64,000 nucleotides of DNA from Bryoerythrophyllum caledonicum. Taxonomy: Eukaryota > Streptophyta > Bryopsida > Pottiales > Pottiaceae. The DNA lies in NCBI GenBank assembly GCA_963971425.1, contig OZ020516.1:310001-374000 (forward strand), written 5' to 3'. The notes under the pieces are model-generated. The model saw only the letters and a program-made list of their open reading frames with translations. It ran no database searches and was not told where the DNA came from. The translations under genes were made by a program, and so were the position numbers. This document shows positions 10,382-21,080 of the stretch, in pieces. The first letter of the stretch is position 1. The number at the start of each line of letters is the position of its first letter.

Positions 10382-10810
10382 TGTTAGGGACATAGTCCTT
10401 AGAACCTTTTGGAACTTTCCAGAAGATACTTGGAACTCCATAGATCCTCCTAGCATCTTTGTAGTTGGCGAAAGCTTCTCAAGAAGCTTCCTATGTTGGT
10501 GGAAGCTTCTCAAGAAGCTTCATATGTTGGTGGAAGCTTCTCGAGAAGCTTCTAGTTGATAGCGGTTAGTGGAAGTCGCTCGACAAGCTTCCTATGTTTG
10601 CGGAAGTCCCTCGAGAAGCTTCCTAGACTAGCGTTTATATTGGAGTCGAGGCTGAAGAGTTCTTCAGTCTCGACAACGCATCTCTTGGAGCTCTAGCTCA
10701 CCTCTCTTGGTGTTGTTCGTGTACTCTCTTGTTAATCAAGTTCTTAGTTTCTTGCCTTCAACTCTATTCTAGTCCGAACTTTGTTGTTGGTTAATTTTGT
10801 GTCCTTGACA
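10382..10810 (+). repeat. 5' LTR of the chromovirus
   Basis: Begins TGTTAGGGACATAG and ends GTGTCCTTGACA (TG...CA). It is 429 bp and nearly identical to the 3' LTR at 20653-21080. A TATA-like TTTATATT is at about 10634-10641; the 3' LTR has TATATATT at the same place. Confidence 0.95.
10469..10626 (+). promoter_or_regulatory. Array of GAAGCTTC palindromes in U3 of the LTR (heat-shock-element-like)
   Basis: Five spaced copies of a 22-bp palindrome made of two GAAGCTTC halves separated by TCAA or TCGA, upstream of the TATA-like box. GAAnnTTC is the half-pattern bound by heat-shock factors, but the second GAA lies 12 bases after the first, not 10, so this is not a canonical three-unit element. 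The position upstream of the predicted TATA suggests an enhancer; the factor is unknown. Confidence 0.5.
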
Positions 10811-11089
10811 GTTTGTCGAGACTGTATTATCATTGATATCAGAGCTAGTTCCTTCTTGCTAGAGTGTGGATTACCCCTCTTCTTGAAGGTGTGGTAGTGT
10901 TTTAGTGGTTACAGATTACCCTCCTCTAAACTGATATCTCTTCTATCTCAATATTGGAGCCTTGTTCTTCTTGGAGAGAGTGGATTACCCCTTTTCTTGG
11001 AGTCTTGAGGCGTTTTAGAGGTTGCGGAGTACCCTCCTCTAAACCAATATTGTCCTCTTGTCACATCTTTTTTTTCCTCTTGTCTTTGA
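10811..11089 (+). other. Chromovirus leader with displaced iMet-like primer site and an imperfect duplication
   Basis: TGATATCAGAGC at 10834-10845 resembles TGGTATCAGAGC, the primer site for initiator tRNA-Met, but it starts 23 bases after the LTR end instead of about two. Beyond it are two imperfect ~105-bp repeats, each with GTGGATTACCCC and TACCCTCCTCTAAAC, ending just before gag. Confidence 0.5.
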
Positions 11090-12115
11090 ATGGTTGGAGG
11101 TCAAGACGTTAGCATGGCTGAAAGTTTGGAATCCAAATTGGATGCCATCATGAACGCTCTTGCCACGTTATCACATAGGACTGCAGAGATCGAAGGAGTC
11201 ATGGCAGGACTCCATAACGGTGGAAGCTCTGAGATAACACAGTCTGGAGTCCACCGGCCTCAAAGTTTTGCACCAGAAGAAGTAGCTCTAGCTTCGGTTC
11301 GACAAGACCCGATAATACAACAACAAAAGGAGCCTCGAGTTAGCCTTCCGGATAAGTTCGATGGTACGCGCTCCAAATTTCGAGGATTTCTCAACCACAT
11401 CAGGTTGATAACAGTTTTACAGCCTGAGCGCTACTCGACGGAAGAGTCACGTGTTGGACTAGTAGGGACCCTGCTTACGGGACAAGCTCTATCGTGGTTT
11501 GCTCCCTTGTTCGAGAAGCGATCACCAATTTTGAACAACTTCGAGACGTTCTTAGAGGCGTTTGCGGAAGCATTTGGCGAACACGACAAGGCTCGTTGGG
11601 CTACAACGAAGTTCCGGTCACTACGGCAAGGAGCACGCTCTGCATCAGTCTATGCATCGGACTTCCGACAATTGGCATGTGACATTAACTAGGACGAAGA
11701 GGCGTTGATGAGTCAATTTTATTGGGGTTTAAGAGAGGGCGTAAAGGATTTGCTATTGTCTCTCCCTGATCCACGAACGCTAAACGAAGCCATCAGTCAG
11801 GCGATGAAATGCGATAACCGCCTATTCCAACGTCGCCAAGACCAACGCTCGAGACAACACACGGTTCGCCACGACCCAACTATGTCGGCCACCAGAGTGA
11901 ATTCCCACTTGGAGACAGATGACATGCAAATTGATGCGGTACGTGTCGAGACCCTTACTCCAGAAGACAAGAAGCGGCGTATGCAGGAAGAACTATGCTT
12001 GTATTGTCGTGAAGAAGGCCACAAAGTTGGAAACTGCCCCAAGAAGCAGAACCGACACGCTGTGAGGACTTGGAGTGCATTTGTTCAGGAAAACGAGGAT
12101 GCCCAGCCACAATAG
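11090..12115 (+). pseudogene. gag: Chromovirus Gag with one CCHC knuckle, in-frame TAG at 11690
   Basis: Capsid/nucleocapsid protein starting MVGGQDVSMAES at 11090. Residues ~80-230 form the retrotransposon Gag region (LPDKFDGTRSKFRGFLN, FGEHDKARWATTKF, FYWGLREGVKDLLL). A CCHC knuckle CLYCREEGHKVGNC sits near 11995-12036. The frame is interrupted by TAG at 11690-11692 (ACATTAAC-TAG-GACGAAGAG), where related elements have Trp, and ends at 12113. The pol frame is open from 12013, a ~100-nt overlap in the -1 frame. That may reflect -1 frameshifting or a mutation; I saw no clear slippery heptamer. Confidence 0.9.
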
Positions 12116-12795
12116 GAACCGTGCGGCTGGACAGTCGAATACCACAACAACAATCAGGTTCTTTTCTTTCAGCTCAACCTGCCTTTTGCTTTACGATCCC
12201 TTTGTTTTTTGGCCCTCAAAAACTGAAAACCTTAGCATTGTTAGATTCAGGAGCATCTGCTTGTTTCTTAGACGAAGAATTTGCTAAGCGCTATAAGATC
12301 CCTTTAGTACAGAAATCCCAACCTGTTCACGTAGAAGTAATAGATGGACGACCTTTATTGTCTGGTAGCGTCACCCATGAATCTGAACCTATAGAAGTGA
12401 CGTTTAAGGACCATAGTAGTCATATCATTTTCAATATCATTAGAACTCCGTCAAACCCCGTTATCTTTGGTCTTTCCTGGTTAGAAAAGTATAAGCCATC
12501 CATAGATTGGAAGTTGCGGACGATGACCTTCCCCACAAAACATTCCGATAGCAAACCTAGTAGACGATCCCAAATAGGAAAACCCCTATTTATTGGAGCA
12601 AAAGCATTTGTAAGATCGTCGAAGGAAGGTACACCATTTGTCATATATGCGACTCCAACTAGCGGAGAGAAGATTTCATCAGCAAGCATACCGAAGCAAT
12701 ACAAGGATTTTGAGGACGTGTTTCAAAAGAAGAATGCCAACATGCTACCGGATCACCGACCATACAACTGCGCCATAGACCTGCAGGAAGGAGCA
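12013..12795 (+). pseudogene. pol: Chromovirus Pol: aspartic protease and start of reverse transcriptase, cut by a solo LTR
   Basis: The retroviral-type protease motif LLDSGASACFLDEEF is at about 12240-12285; later FGLSWLEKYKPSIDW and the linker to reverse transcriptase (DHRPYNCAIDLQEGA). The frame stops at the solo LTR inserted at 12796 and continues at 15564 as [15 protein letters not shown]; deleting 12796-15563 rejoins the two exactly in frame. Confidence 0.92.
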
Positions 12796-13768
12796 TGTGA
12801 GCCGCAAAAACGGCTCACGGTGATGAATGGACCTCACGTCGGGTCCATTAAGGCTAATGAGTGGTGAAAATGGGTTATCCCATGGACTAGCTCGTGGTTT
12901 TTTGATTAAAATGGCCAAGTGGCCTTTCCCCTCACTAAAAGAGGAGCCATTTATGGGCAATCGCGGAATTTATGTAGTTAGCCAAAAACGAAGAAAAAAA
13001 AAGGGGAATAAACCAGAAAAGAAAAAGCAAAGAGAGAAGGGAAAAAAGACAAAAGAAAATTAGAAAAGAATTAAAATGAGTAGTGGTGGAGAAGAATTTA
13101 CCTCCTATCGAGTTGTAGACCATATTCGGTCACGATGAAGAAATCACGAAACCAAAAAAATGGGAGAAGAAGAAGGAGGATGGTGAGGAGAAAAGAAAAA
13201 AAAATGGGGCGTTAAAAGCCCTTAAAAAAAAATAGTCAAAAAAGTCCAAAAGAAGTGGAAAAGAATCCTCATCAATCACTAAGTAAATTAGGAATTACCC
13301 CAAGCAAGGGGAATTCAATTTAGGTAGGTTAAATTAGATTTTTGCACCTTTGAAAATTAGCTAATAGCTCACTTATTGAGATCATGCACACACATGTGGC
13401 ATGGAGTCAAAGTTTAGATTTAGATATTCCTTGGTTAGTGGGACACCCACTTGTGTTAAATGCAAGGGTGGCTAGTGAATTATTGCTTTTTAGTTACTAG
13501 TTGTTTAGTGTGACCATTAATGTGCCCACCCAAATTGGCGGCTGTGAACGACGAAGGGAACGACCTTGGGAACAAAGAAGGGAGCAAGGGTCTTGGGGTT
13601 ACCCCCTTGGAGGGCGCTCATTCGAAGGGTGGGAGGTAGGAGTGAGAGAGGTGTGTGGTAGGAGCTAGGAAATCGAGAGAGGTGTGTGGAAGGAGAGAGA
13701 GAGGTAGGGTTCAGATTTCCCCCTCCTGTGGGCTGGAATGTGATTCAATCGTTGCGAAAATAGGAGAG

Positions 13769-14600
13769 CAGATAGATTAGAAAGTTGGCTTTCCAACAAG
13801 CTCAAGAACACGCGGATCGGAGCTGTGACGACGAAGATACGGGCGGCGGAGTGAGGACGACCAGCTGGAGGATCGATCGGTGGCGGATCTCATACGGCCT
13901 CAGGTTTTCCCTCGTCAGTAGCGGAGTTCTTGTTCAATCAGGATAAGATTTTAGGAGTAGATAGATTAGAACGTTGGCTTTCCAACAAGCTCAAGAACAC
14001 GCGGATCGGAGCTGTGACGACGAAGATACGGGCGGCGGAGTGAGGACGACCAGCTGGAGGATCGATCGGTGGCGGATCTCATACGGCCTCAGTTTTTCCC
14101 TTGTCAGTAGCGGAGTTCTTGTCCAATCGGGCTAAGATTTTAGGAGTAGATAGATTAGAACGTTGGCTTTTCAACAAGCTCAAGAACACGCGGATTGGAG
14201 CTGTGACAACAAAGATACGGGCGGCGGAGTGAGGACGACCAGCTGGAGGATCGGTGGCGGATCTCATACGACCTCAGGTTTTTCCCTCGTCAGTAGCGGA
14301 GTCCTTGTCCAATCAGGCTAAGAGTTTAGGAGTAGATAGATTAGAACGTTGGCTTTCCAACAAGCTCAAACACGTGCGGATCGGAGCTGTGACGACGAAG
14401 ATACGGGCGGCGGAGTGTGGACGACCAGCTGGAGGATCGGTGGCGGATCTCATACGGCCTCAGGTTTTCCCTTGTCAGTAGCGGAGTTCTTGTCCAATCA
14501 GGCTAAGATTTTAGGAGTAGATAGCTAAGAACGTTGGCTTTCCAACAAGCTCAAGAATGCGCGGATCGGAGCTGTGACGACGAAGATACGGGCTGCGGAG
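13769..14600. repeat. ~188-bp tandem repeat, about five units
   Basis: Units start near 13769, 13958, 14147, 14333 and 14518 at AGATAGATTAGAACGTTGGC or variants. They contain GACGACGAAGATACGGGC, GACGACCAGCTGGAGGATCG and CGTCAGTAGCGGAGTTCTTG. Only two units are in the sister LTR. Confidence 0.9.
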
Positions 14601-14609
14601 TGAAGAGCA

Positions 14610-14718
14610 CCAACAAGAGGAGCAAGATCACGAGCTGAACAAGAGGAGCAAGATCACGAGCTGAACAAGAGGAGCAAGATCACGAGCTGAACAAGAGGAG
14701 CAAGATCACGAGCTGACC
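14610..14718. repeat. 26-bp tandem repeat, four units
   Basis: Four near-identical copies of a 26-bp unit containing AACAAGAGGAGCAAGATCAC. It is absent as an array from the sister solo LTR, so it expanded after the copies separated. Confidence 0.9.
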
Positions 14719-15558
14719 AAGCAAGTCGAAGGCTAAGGATGGAGGGTGAACCGAATTAACTCAGGGAGCCCCTTTTCTTTTCTCCCTCGAACCTCTTCAA
14801 TTCCATGTGTATGACTTGAACCCTAATTTTCTAAATACAAAAACCACGCGGAAGCGCTGCCAATTTTTCGGTAGAATTAGGGTTTGCTATATATTCAACT
14901 AAATAACCGATTAGAGCGCCATTAGTAAGTGAACACATCTGGAGGCTCACTCTTAGTAAGGCTGGGGTGGATTCTTGTGTGAATGAATGTGATACATGCA
15001 TAGGAATGTGGTGCATGATCTTGAATAAAGTCATATGTTGAAGGTGCACTGCTGGTCGCTGGCTGGGAGGTCCAGGGTCGAGTCAAATGATCAATTGAAG
15101 GCTGCCATCGTGTTAAGCAAGAAAAACTAATAAGAATACAAAAAACAAACGTAAAAAACGGAGTCATAATCACGAAGATAATGAAGAATTAAACTTTTAA
15201 CATAAAAAGAGGAGCTTGTCTGCTGGTTGCTGCTATTAGGGTCGCACTTGGGCCTGGAATTGGTGGTTAAGGTGCTAATCAAGTTCACAAGGCAAAATTG
15301 AACCTAATGGAGCTTTAAAACATTGGAAACAAAGCTTTGAGGCGGAAGTTACGCTTGTCTAAAGGTTGGATTCAACCTAAGGCTCAATTCAGCCATCACA
15401 TCACTAATTATTAACGAACCCTCTTAAGTGACCACGCCTTGGGTCATCATGCTTGTATGAATGGTTAAAGTATGTTTGCACAAGGGGCTGCATCCCATAT
15501 GTAGGATCTTGTGTTCAAGATAAGCCACCCCATTAGGGGGCGGTTTATTTGGCTCACA

Positions 15559-16994
15559 GAGCACAACCGCCTTTTGGCCCAATCTACAATCTGTGGCAAA
15601 CAGAGTTGGCAGAGCTGCGAAAGTACATTGACGAGAATCTAGCCAAGAACTTCATTGGTCATTCAAAGTCGCCAGCTGGAGCACCAATCTTATTTGTGAA
15701 GAAGAAGGATGGCTCGTCGCGGATGTGCGTGGACTATCGAGGACTCAATAAGGTGACCAAGAGGAACCGTTACCCACTACCTTTGATCTCTGGCCTTCTA
15801 GAACAACTTAGGCGTGCAAGGATCTTTACCAAGATTGATTTAAGGGGGGCTTACAACCTCGTGGGAATCAAAGATGGGGACGAATAGAAGACAGCATTCC
15901 GCACAAGGTATGGCCATTTTGAGTATAATGTCATGCCTTTTGGTCTTACCAATGCTCCGGCGGTCTTTCAACACATGATGAATGACATCTTTCAGGAGTA
16001 CCTTGACGATTTTGTTGTCATCTATCTGGATGACATTCTGATATTTTCCAAGAACAAAGGAGAGCATGAGAAACACGTACGGTTGGTTCTTGAGAAACTA
16101 CGCGAACAAGGACTTTATGCCAAGTTGGAGAAGTGTTTATTTCACCAAACGGAGATGGAGTTCTTGGGATTCGTTGCGACTACAGAAGGCTTGAAAATGG
16201 ACCCCAAAAAGGTGGAAGCAATCGTGTCTTGGGAAGTTCCGAAGACGGTTAGAGACGTACAATGTTTTCTTGGTTTTGCTAACTTCTATCGGACCTTCAT
16301 CAAGAATTATTCTCAAGTCGCTGCTCCGCTCACTCGGTTGACATGCAAAGACAAGCTCAAATGTGGACCTGAAGCGGAGAAAGCATTTCAAGGTCTCAAG
16401 ACAGCGTTTACTACGGCTCCAATCTTGGTACACCCCGACTTTGCAAAAGCCTTCTTTTTGGAGACGGATGCTTCAGATTTTGCTTTAGGAGCTGTGTTTT
16501 TGCAAATGGGCGTTGATGGAAAACTTCATCCAATTGCGTTCTATTCTTGGAAATTTTCCGCTGCCGAGATCAACTACGAGATCCATGACAAGGAACTCCT
16601 TGCGATAGTGGATTCCTTCCAAGAGTGGCGCCACTTTCTCGAAGGCGTTGTGCATCCAGTGATTGTATACACGGATCACAAGAACTAGGAGTACTTCATG
16701 TCTGCTCAAGTTCTAAACCGTCGTCAAGCTCGATGGAATATGTCGCTATCACGATTTGACTTTGTTATCACCTACCGGCCTGGGAAGCAGCAAGGGCTAT
16801 CTGATGCATTATCGAGGAGATCATATCTTGCGCCAAAGATAGGGGAAGCAGCATTTGATCAGCAATGTACAACATTGTTGAAGCCAGAGCAATTTTGGAT
16901 TTGCGCTGTTGTTATTCCGATTGATGCAGATTTCCTCAATCAGGTACGTGCTGCAACTATTGAGGATTCTGTAGCTCTTGACATCAAGCAACGT
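15559..16994 (+). pseudogene. pol: Chromovirus Pol: reverse transcriptase and RNase H, two in-frame TAGs, cut by a solo LTR
   Basis: Copies element RNA into DNA and degrades the RNA strand. RT motifs in order: [42 protein letters not shown], active site IYLDDILIF near 16021-16047, FLGFANFYR. The RNase H part follows (FLETDASDFALGA, EINYEIHDKELLA, VYTDHKN). TAG at 15885-15887 replaces the Trp of GDEWKTAF and TAG at 16686-16688 follows DHKN, where relatives have Leu. Reading ends at VALDIKQR, where the solo LTR at 16995 enters; it resumes at 18751 as VNDDKFKVEG. Confidence 0.95.
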
Positions 16995-18746
16995 TGTCGT
17001 GGTAGAGAGTTTATGTTCCAAGAAAATACTGGATTTCTGGCTGCCACTTTTACTCAATCAAGTTCTTGATAAGAGAAACTCCAAATATATATGAAGATTG
17101 TCCCTTTCAAGAGACAATCACTTCATTACAGAAGTCCTTATAGGACAAAAGAACCCAACTATCTAAGAAAACTATATAACTTTACAAGCCTTAGAAAAGG
17201 AAACAAACCCGAATCCTAAGAGCTTGTATCTCTTAATCTAACCGTCTAAATAGATCCAAACTTAAGCAATAGAACTGACATACTATTAAAAACAGTTACA
17301 CAAAGTTTCAACCGTAGATACCTCACGGATCTTGAGATATCACCGAAATACCTACAGCCTCTCTAAAACCTTGTTTACAAACACCCGCGCACCAAAATCT
17401 TCATAACTTCCAAGAAAATGCTCCAAACGCTATGAAACTTAAGATATAGCTTGACAGCATAATAAACCACCTTCTTGAAAAATCTTAGTCAAAAACTCGT
17501 CCAGAAGCCAAAGATATGGCCAAAACCGCCACCAACATCAAAGTGATATACTTATAGCCGTGGAAAATATTTGTGCGCTGTTCAGCTCCAAATATCTCCT
17601 GCATAAAAGCTTCAAATCTTTCGATTCTTCCGCGCAAAAGGTAGAACTTGAAAACACCTTTGCAGCCGCTCCTCCCGATCTTCAAAAGCTTTCTTGAAAC
17701 TCCCGGGATGCTCAAAAGAGTGGTAGTAGGTTCCCAAATCGCCCCCTAACTTCTAACGCTCATAACTTCCTAACCCCAACTCCAAATCCTATGTTTTTTG
17801 TACCCAAAGTATAGCCCGAAATCCAATCTACTCGAATATGGCCTCCCTCGATCGAATGCCCCCTTCAGAGTTGCTGAAACGCTTGATAAGGCCGCAGACA
17901 GCCCCCTTGATTCTCATTGGACACGAGAATCGGCGAATGGAAGGAGGACATTTCATCCAAAACCCATCCCCCTCCATCCCTTGCCACCTCCTCCTATCCT
18001 TTGCCACCTCCTTCTATCCTTTGCCACCTCTTTCTTATCCTTTGCCACCTCCTTCTTATCCTTCTATCCCTTGCCATATCATTCTATGTTTTTTTTACAC
18101 TATCTTTTGCATATTCAATTCTATCTTTTCTATTTAAACATTTAGAACTAAACTCTAAACTTTGAGGCCAAACTTTATCTAAAAGCTTAACATCAAACAT
18201 TTAAGTCCTAAATAATCCAAAGACTTCAACTAATTTAACAAAAACGTACCAAATAACCCTTTCATATCAACTTTCAAACTAATTTACCAACTATTATAAC
18301 AAACCCCAAACTTATAAACATATTACCAATCGTGATTGGTTTTTTACATATTTTGGGTAATCCGAATGCTACAAACGCTTATATACTACTGGATGATATC
18401 TTTGCACATCGATCACGGCTCAGCGGGCTGGCTGAGCGTTCCGCCACACTAAACTAGTTCAGAGTTCGATTCCCGTAGACTCCCTGAACGGTTAATGTGA
18501 CGCGTGGTCCTGGAGGCTGCTAAAACTTTAGCAGTGAGACAGCCGGTTGACGCTCCTAAAGCCTGAGCTAGTGACAAGATGCAGGAAAATCATTCCCAAG
18601 ATAAGGCTCGCCCCGGTAAAGTATGACCGTGTGGTTGAGGATGAATCCACTAGTCATATCTTCACTGTTGGCCTAGACCATTTAATACCCCTATTTTTCT
18701 ATACTAATATATGTTTTCACACCCTGTACGTAATCACTTCACGACA
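16995..18746. mobile_element. Solo LTR, TGTCGTGG...CACGACA, 1752 bp, in chromovirus pol
   Basis: Begins TGTCGTGGTAGAG and ends CTTCACGACA, giving a 7-bp terminal inverted repeat. It is flanked by ACGT at 16991-16994 and 18747-18750; removing the element and one ACGT restores pol in frame. The 4-bp duplication differs from the 5 bp seen at the other insertions. The terminal heptamer resembles that of the giant LTRs (TGTCGTA...TACGACA). Inside are a CT-rich TATCCTTTGCCACCTCC repeat (17985-18075) and a tRNA-like box pair (18429-18472). No ORF is convincing. Confidence 0.9.
18410..18480 (+). other. tRNA-like Pol III box pair inside the solo LTR
   Basis: TGGCTGAGCGTT at 18429-18440 fits the A-box consensus at its conserved positions, and GTTCGATTC at 18464-18472 is a perfect B box. 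Spacing is about 23 bases, shorter than in a normal tRNA. I could not fold a full cloverleaf, so this is either a tRNA-derived SINE head or chance. Confidence 0.4.
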
Positions 18747-19910
18747 ACGTGTCAATGATGACAAGTTCAAGGTGGAGGGAGATCTTCTTTATTTTGAAGA
18801 GCGGTTGTATATTCCAAGGGGACCAATACGACTACGAGTTCTCCAATCCCGTCACGATTTTCCATCGGCGGGACATTTTGGATTCAACAAGACCTTGGAG
18901 CTTATTTCCCGAGATTTTTGGTGGCCCCAAATGTGGAAGGATGTCAAAGAGTTTGTCCTCTCTTGTGACATTTGTTCAAGATCCAAGACCCCTTGGCATC
19001 GCCCTTGTGGGCTTCTACAGCCATTGCCTATTCCGCACCGACCATGGTCTTCAGTTTCCATGGATTTCATTACAGACCTACCACCTTCGAATTTTTTTGA
19101 CAGCATCTTTGTTGTAGTAGATCGGCTTACGAAGACGGCGCATTTTATCCCTTGCAAGAAGACATCGTCAAGCAAAGATACAACAAGGCTCTTTATTGAT
19201 AATGTATATCGTTATCATGGCCTGCTAGATGATATTGTGTCGGATCGAGGAACTTAGTTCGTATCGAAGTTCTGGAGATCTCTCTTTGAGAAACTAAAGG
19301 TGGATATCAAGCTTTCTTCGGCTTTTCATCCTCAAACTGACGGTCAGACAGAATGTGTAAATCAAGTCTTGGAGCAGTATTTACGATGCACCATCAACTA
19401 CCAGCAAGACGATTGGACCGAGTATCTACCGTTTGCCGAGTTTGCTTACAACAACACCTTTCACGCGTCGATTCAACAAACACCGTTCTTCGCCAATTAT
19501 GGGTACCATCCGAAGCTCGATTTATTAAGTCCATCGACGAATAACAATCCGGTAGCGGAAGACTTTGCGAAGCAACTATTGGAGCTTCAAGCTACGTTGA
19601 GACTTCAATTGCAGACTGCCCAAGAGTCTTACAAGGCGACCGCGGATAAATTTCGAAATGAAGCACCTACTTTCAAGATTGGAGATAAAGTATGGCTGCT
19701 TCGACAAAATATCAGGACCAAGCGGCCTTGCGATAAGTTGGACTATCGGAGATTGGGACCGTTTGTTATCCAGTAGCAAATCAATCCAGTAGCATACTGT
19801 CTGGAGTTACCAGCTGCTATGAAGGTACATCCAGTCTTCCACGTGTCTTTGTTGGAACCTTATCGAAAGTCGACTTTTCCCCGGAAGAGTGCAAAGTCCG
19901 CCACCTAGTA
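18747..19910 (+). pseudogene. pol: Chromovirus integrase, in-frame TAGs at 19255 and 19774
   Basis: Inserts the cDNA into the genome. The HHCC finger is seen (H and H in HDFPSAGHFGFNKT; CDICSRSK), then the DDE core with MDFITDLPP near 19060, VVDRLTKTAHFIPCK, DRGT near 19243-19254 and AFHPQTDGQTECVNQ, then the GPF-type end FKIGDKVWLL and RRLGPFVI. TAG at 19255-19257 replaces the invariant Gln after DRGT. TAG at 19774-19776 falls after FVIQ. Further on [13 protein letters not shown], the junction to the chromodomain, is still readable. Confidence 0.95.
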
Positions 19911-20155
19911 TCGAAATCGAGAACCACGAGGAATATGAGGTGGAAAGGGTACTAGATTCACGGCGCAGAAGGGGAAAATTAGAGTATTTTGTGCATTGGA
20001 GCCGCTCCACGACATCAATGAAAGAACGTGGGAGGATGCCAAAAATCTCACGAACGCGCCGGAAAAGGTACAGGAATTTCATAAACAATATCCTCATAAG
20101 CCTAAGTCATACCAACGATAGCTTCTCTATGATGTTTGTCCACCCAAGAGGGTAA
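19889..20155 (+). pseudogene. pol: Chromodomain at the Pol C-terminus, frameshifted
   Basis: EEYEVERVLDSRRRRGKLEY and FVHW are the first half of a chromodomain, the module that targets chromovirus integrase to methylated histone. The second half (ERTWEDAKNLTNAPEKV) is in another frame from about 20020, so one indel breaks it. It is also out of frame with integrase. Confidence 0.88.
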
Positions 20156-20652
20156 AAGGGGGGAGAGAACACCACCATGATTCACAATTGATATAGTTAA
20201 TTTGTCCTAGATAGAATTTTTCCAGTAGTCATAGTTTGGTCTTCAGTCATGGATAGTATAAAGATAGACAGCATGGCAGTCATGTCATCTCAACCAACGA
20301 ACTCATGAAGGCGACCCCGAGATGAAGAACCACCTGTACCACGACGACGACGGAGGATACCAAGCAACCGATCACTAGTGATTGTATTCGAGGTGGAGTC
20401 TGCTTTCAATGGTCTGCCAGAAGGTGTGTTTGCAGGACAATTTCATAATGAAGACACGGAGGTTCATGCTTGGTCAGAAGTGGAAGGCGTGGGCCACTAT
20501 CGTTGGCTTCAAGGGACGATGAGCCAATTGCCTCGTGAACAACAACTGGAGTTTATTGCAGATGTCATGCGGCAGATCTTCATCTTCCTGCATTGGTACT
20601 AACTGACAACAGCGTTGCTTCTCGGAGACCTCGAAGCTAAAGGAGGGGGTGA
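20156..20652 (+). other. Region between pol and 3' LTR, with polypurine tract at 20639-20652
   Basis: A 74-codon frame at 20378-20602 (ends VMRQIFIFLHWY) matches nothing I know and may be chance. The polypurine tract AAAGGAGGGGGTGA (20639-20652) directly abuts the 3' LTR and primes plus-strand synthesis. Confidence 0.7.
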
Positions 20653-21080
20653 TGTTAGGGACATAGTCCTTAGAACCTTTTGGAACTTTCCAGAAGATAC
20701 TTGGAACTCCATAGATCCTCCTAGCATCTTTGTAGTTGGCAGAAGCTTCTCAAGAAGCTTCCTATGTTGGTGGAAGCTTCTCAAGAAGCTTTCTATGTTG
20801 GTGGAAGCTTCTCGAGAAGCTTCTAGTTGATAGAGGTTAGTGGAAGTCGCTCAACAAGCTTCCTACGTTTGCGGAAGCCCCTCGAGAAGCTTCCTAGACT
20901 AGCGTATATATTGGAGTCGAGGCTGAAGAGTTCTTCAGTCTCGACAACGCATCTCTTGGAGCTCTAGCTCACCTCTCTTGGTGTTGTTCGTGTACTCTCT
21001 TTTAATCAAGTTCTTAGTTTCTTGCCTTCAACTCTATTCTAGTCCGAACTTTCTTGTTGGTTAATTTTGTGTCCTTGACA
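20653..21080 (+). repeat. 3' LTR of the chromovirus
   Basis: Begins TGTTAGGGACATAG and ends GTGTCCTTGACA, followed at once by the target duplication TGGTG (21081-21085). It differs from the 5' LTR by about ten substitutions and one single-base indel. Confidence 0.95.

Larger units (their letters stand above)
12796..15558. mobile_element. Solo LTR, family TGTGAGCC...GGCTCACA, 2763 bp, in chromovirus pol
   Basis: Starts TGTGAGCCGC, ends TTGGCTCACA, flanked by GAGCA at 12791-12795 and 15559-15563. It is the long sister of the copy at 5084-7195. Most of the extra length comes from about three more units of the ~188-bp repeat and from a 26-bp array. No coding domain is present. Confidence 0.95.
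10382..21080 (+). mobile_element. Ty3/Gypsy chromovirus with both LTRs, target duplication TGGTG, two solo LTRs nested in it
   Basis: Full-length LTR retrotransposon: 5' LTR 10382-10810, leader, gag, protease, reverse transcriptase, RNase H, integrase, chromodomain, polypurine tract and 3' LTR 20653-21080. TGGTG flanks it at 10377-10381 and 21081-21085. Total is 10.7 kb, about 6.2 kb after removing the solo LTRs 12796-15558 and 16995-18746. By eye the LTRs differ at about ten substitutions and one single-base indel in ~428 bp, so the insertion is fairly recent, yet the coding part already holds several TAG codons and frameshifts. Gene order RT-RNaseH-IN-chromodomain is that of chromoviruses. 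Confidence 0.95.

Noticed and set aside
10469..10626. Canonical heat-shock elements
   Set aside because: The spacing of GAA units is 12 bases, not 10; reported only as an HSE-like palindrome array.
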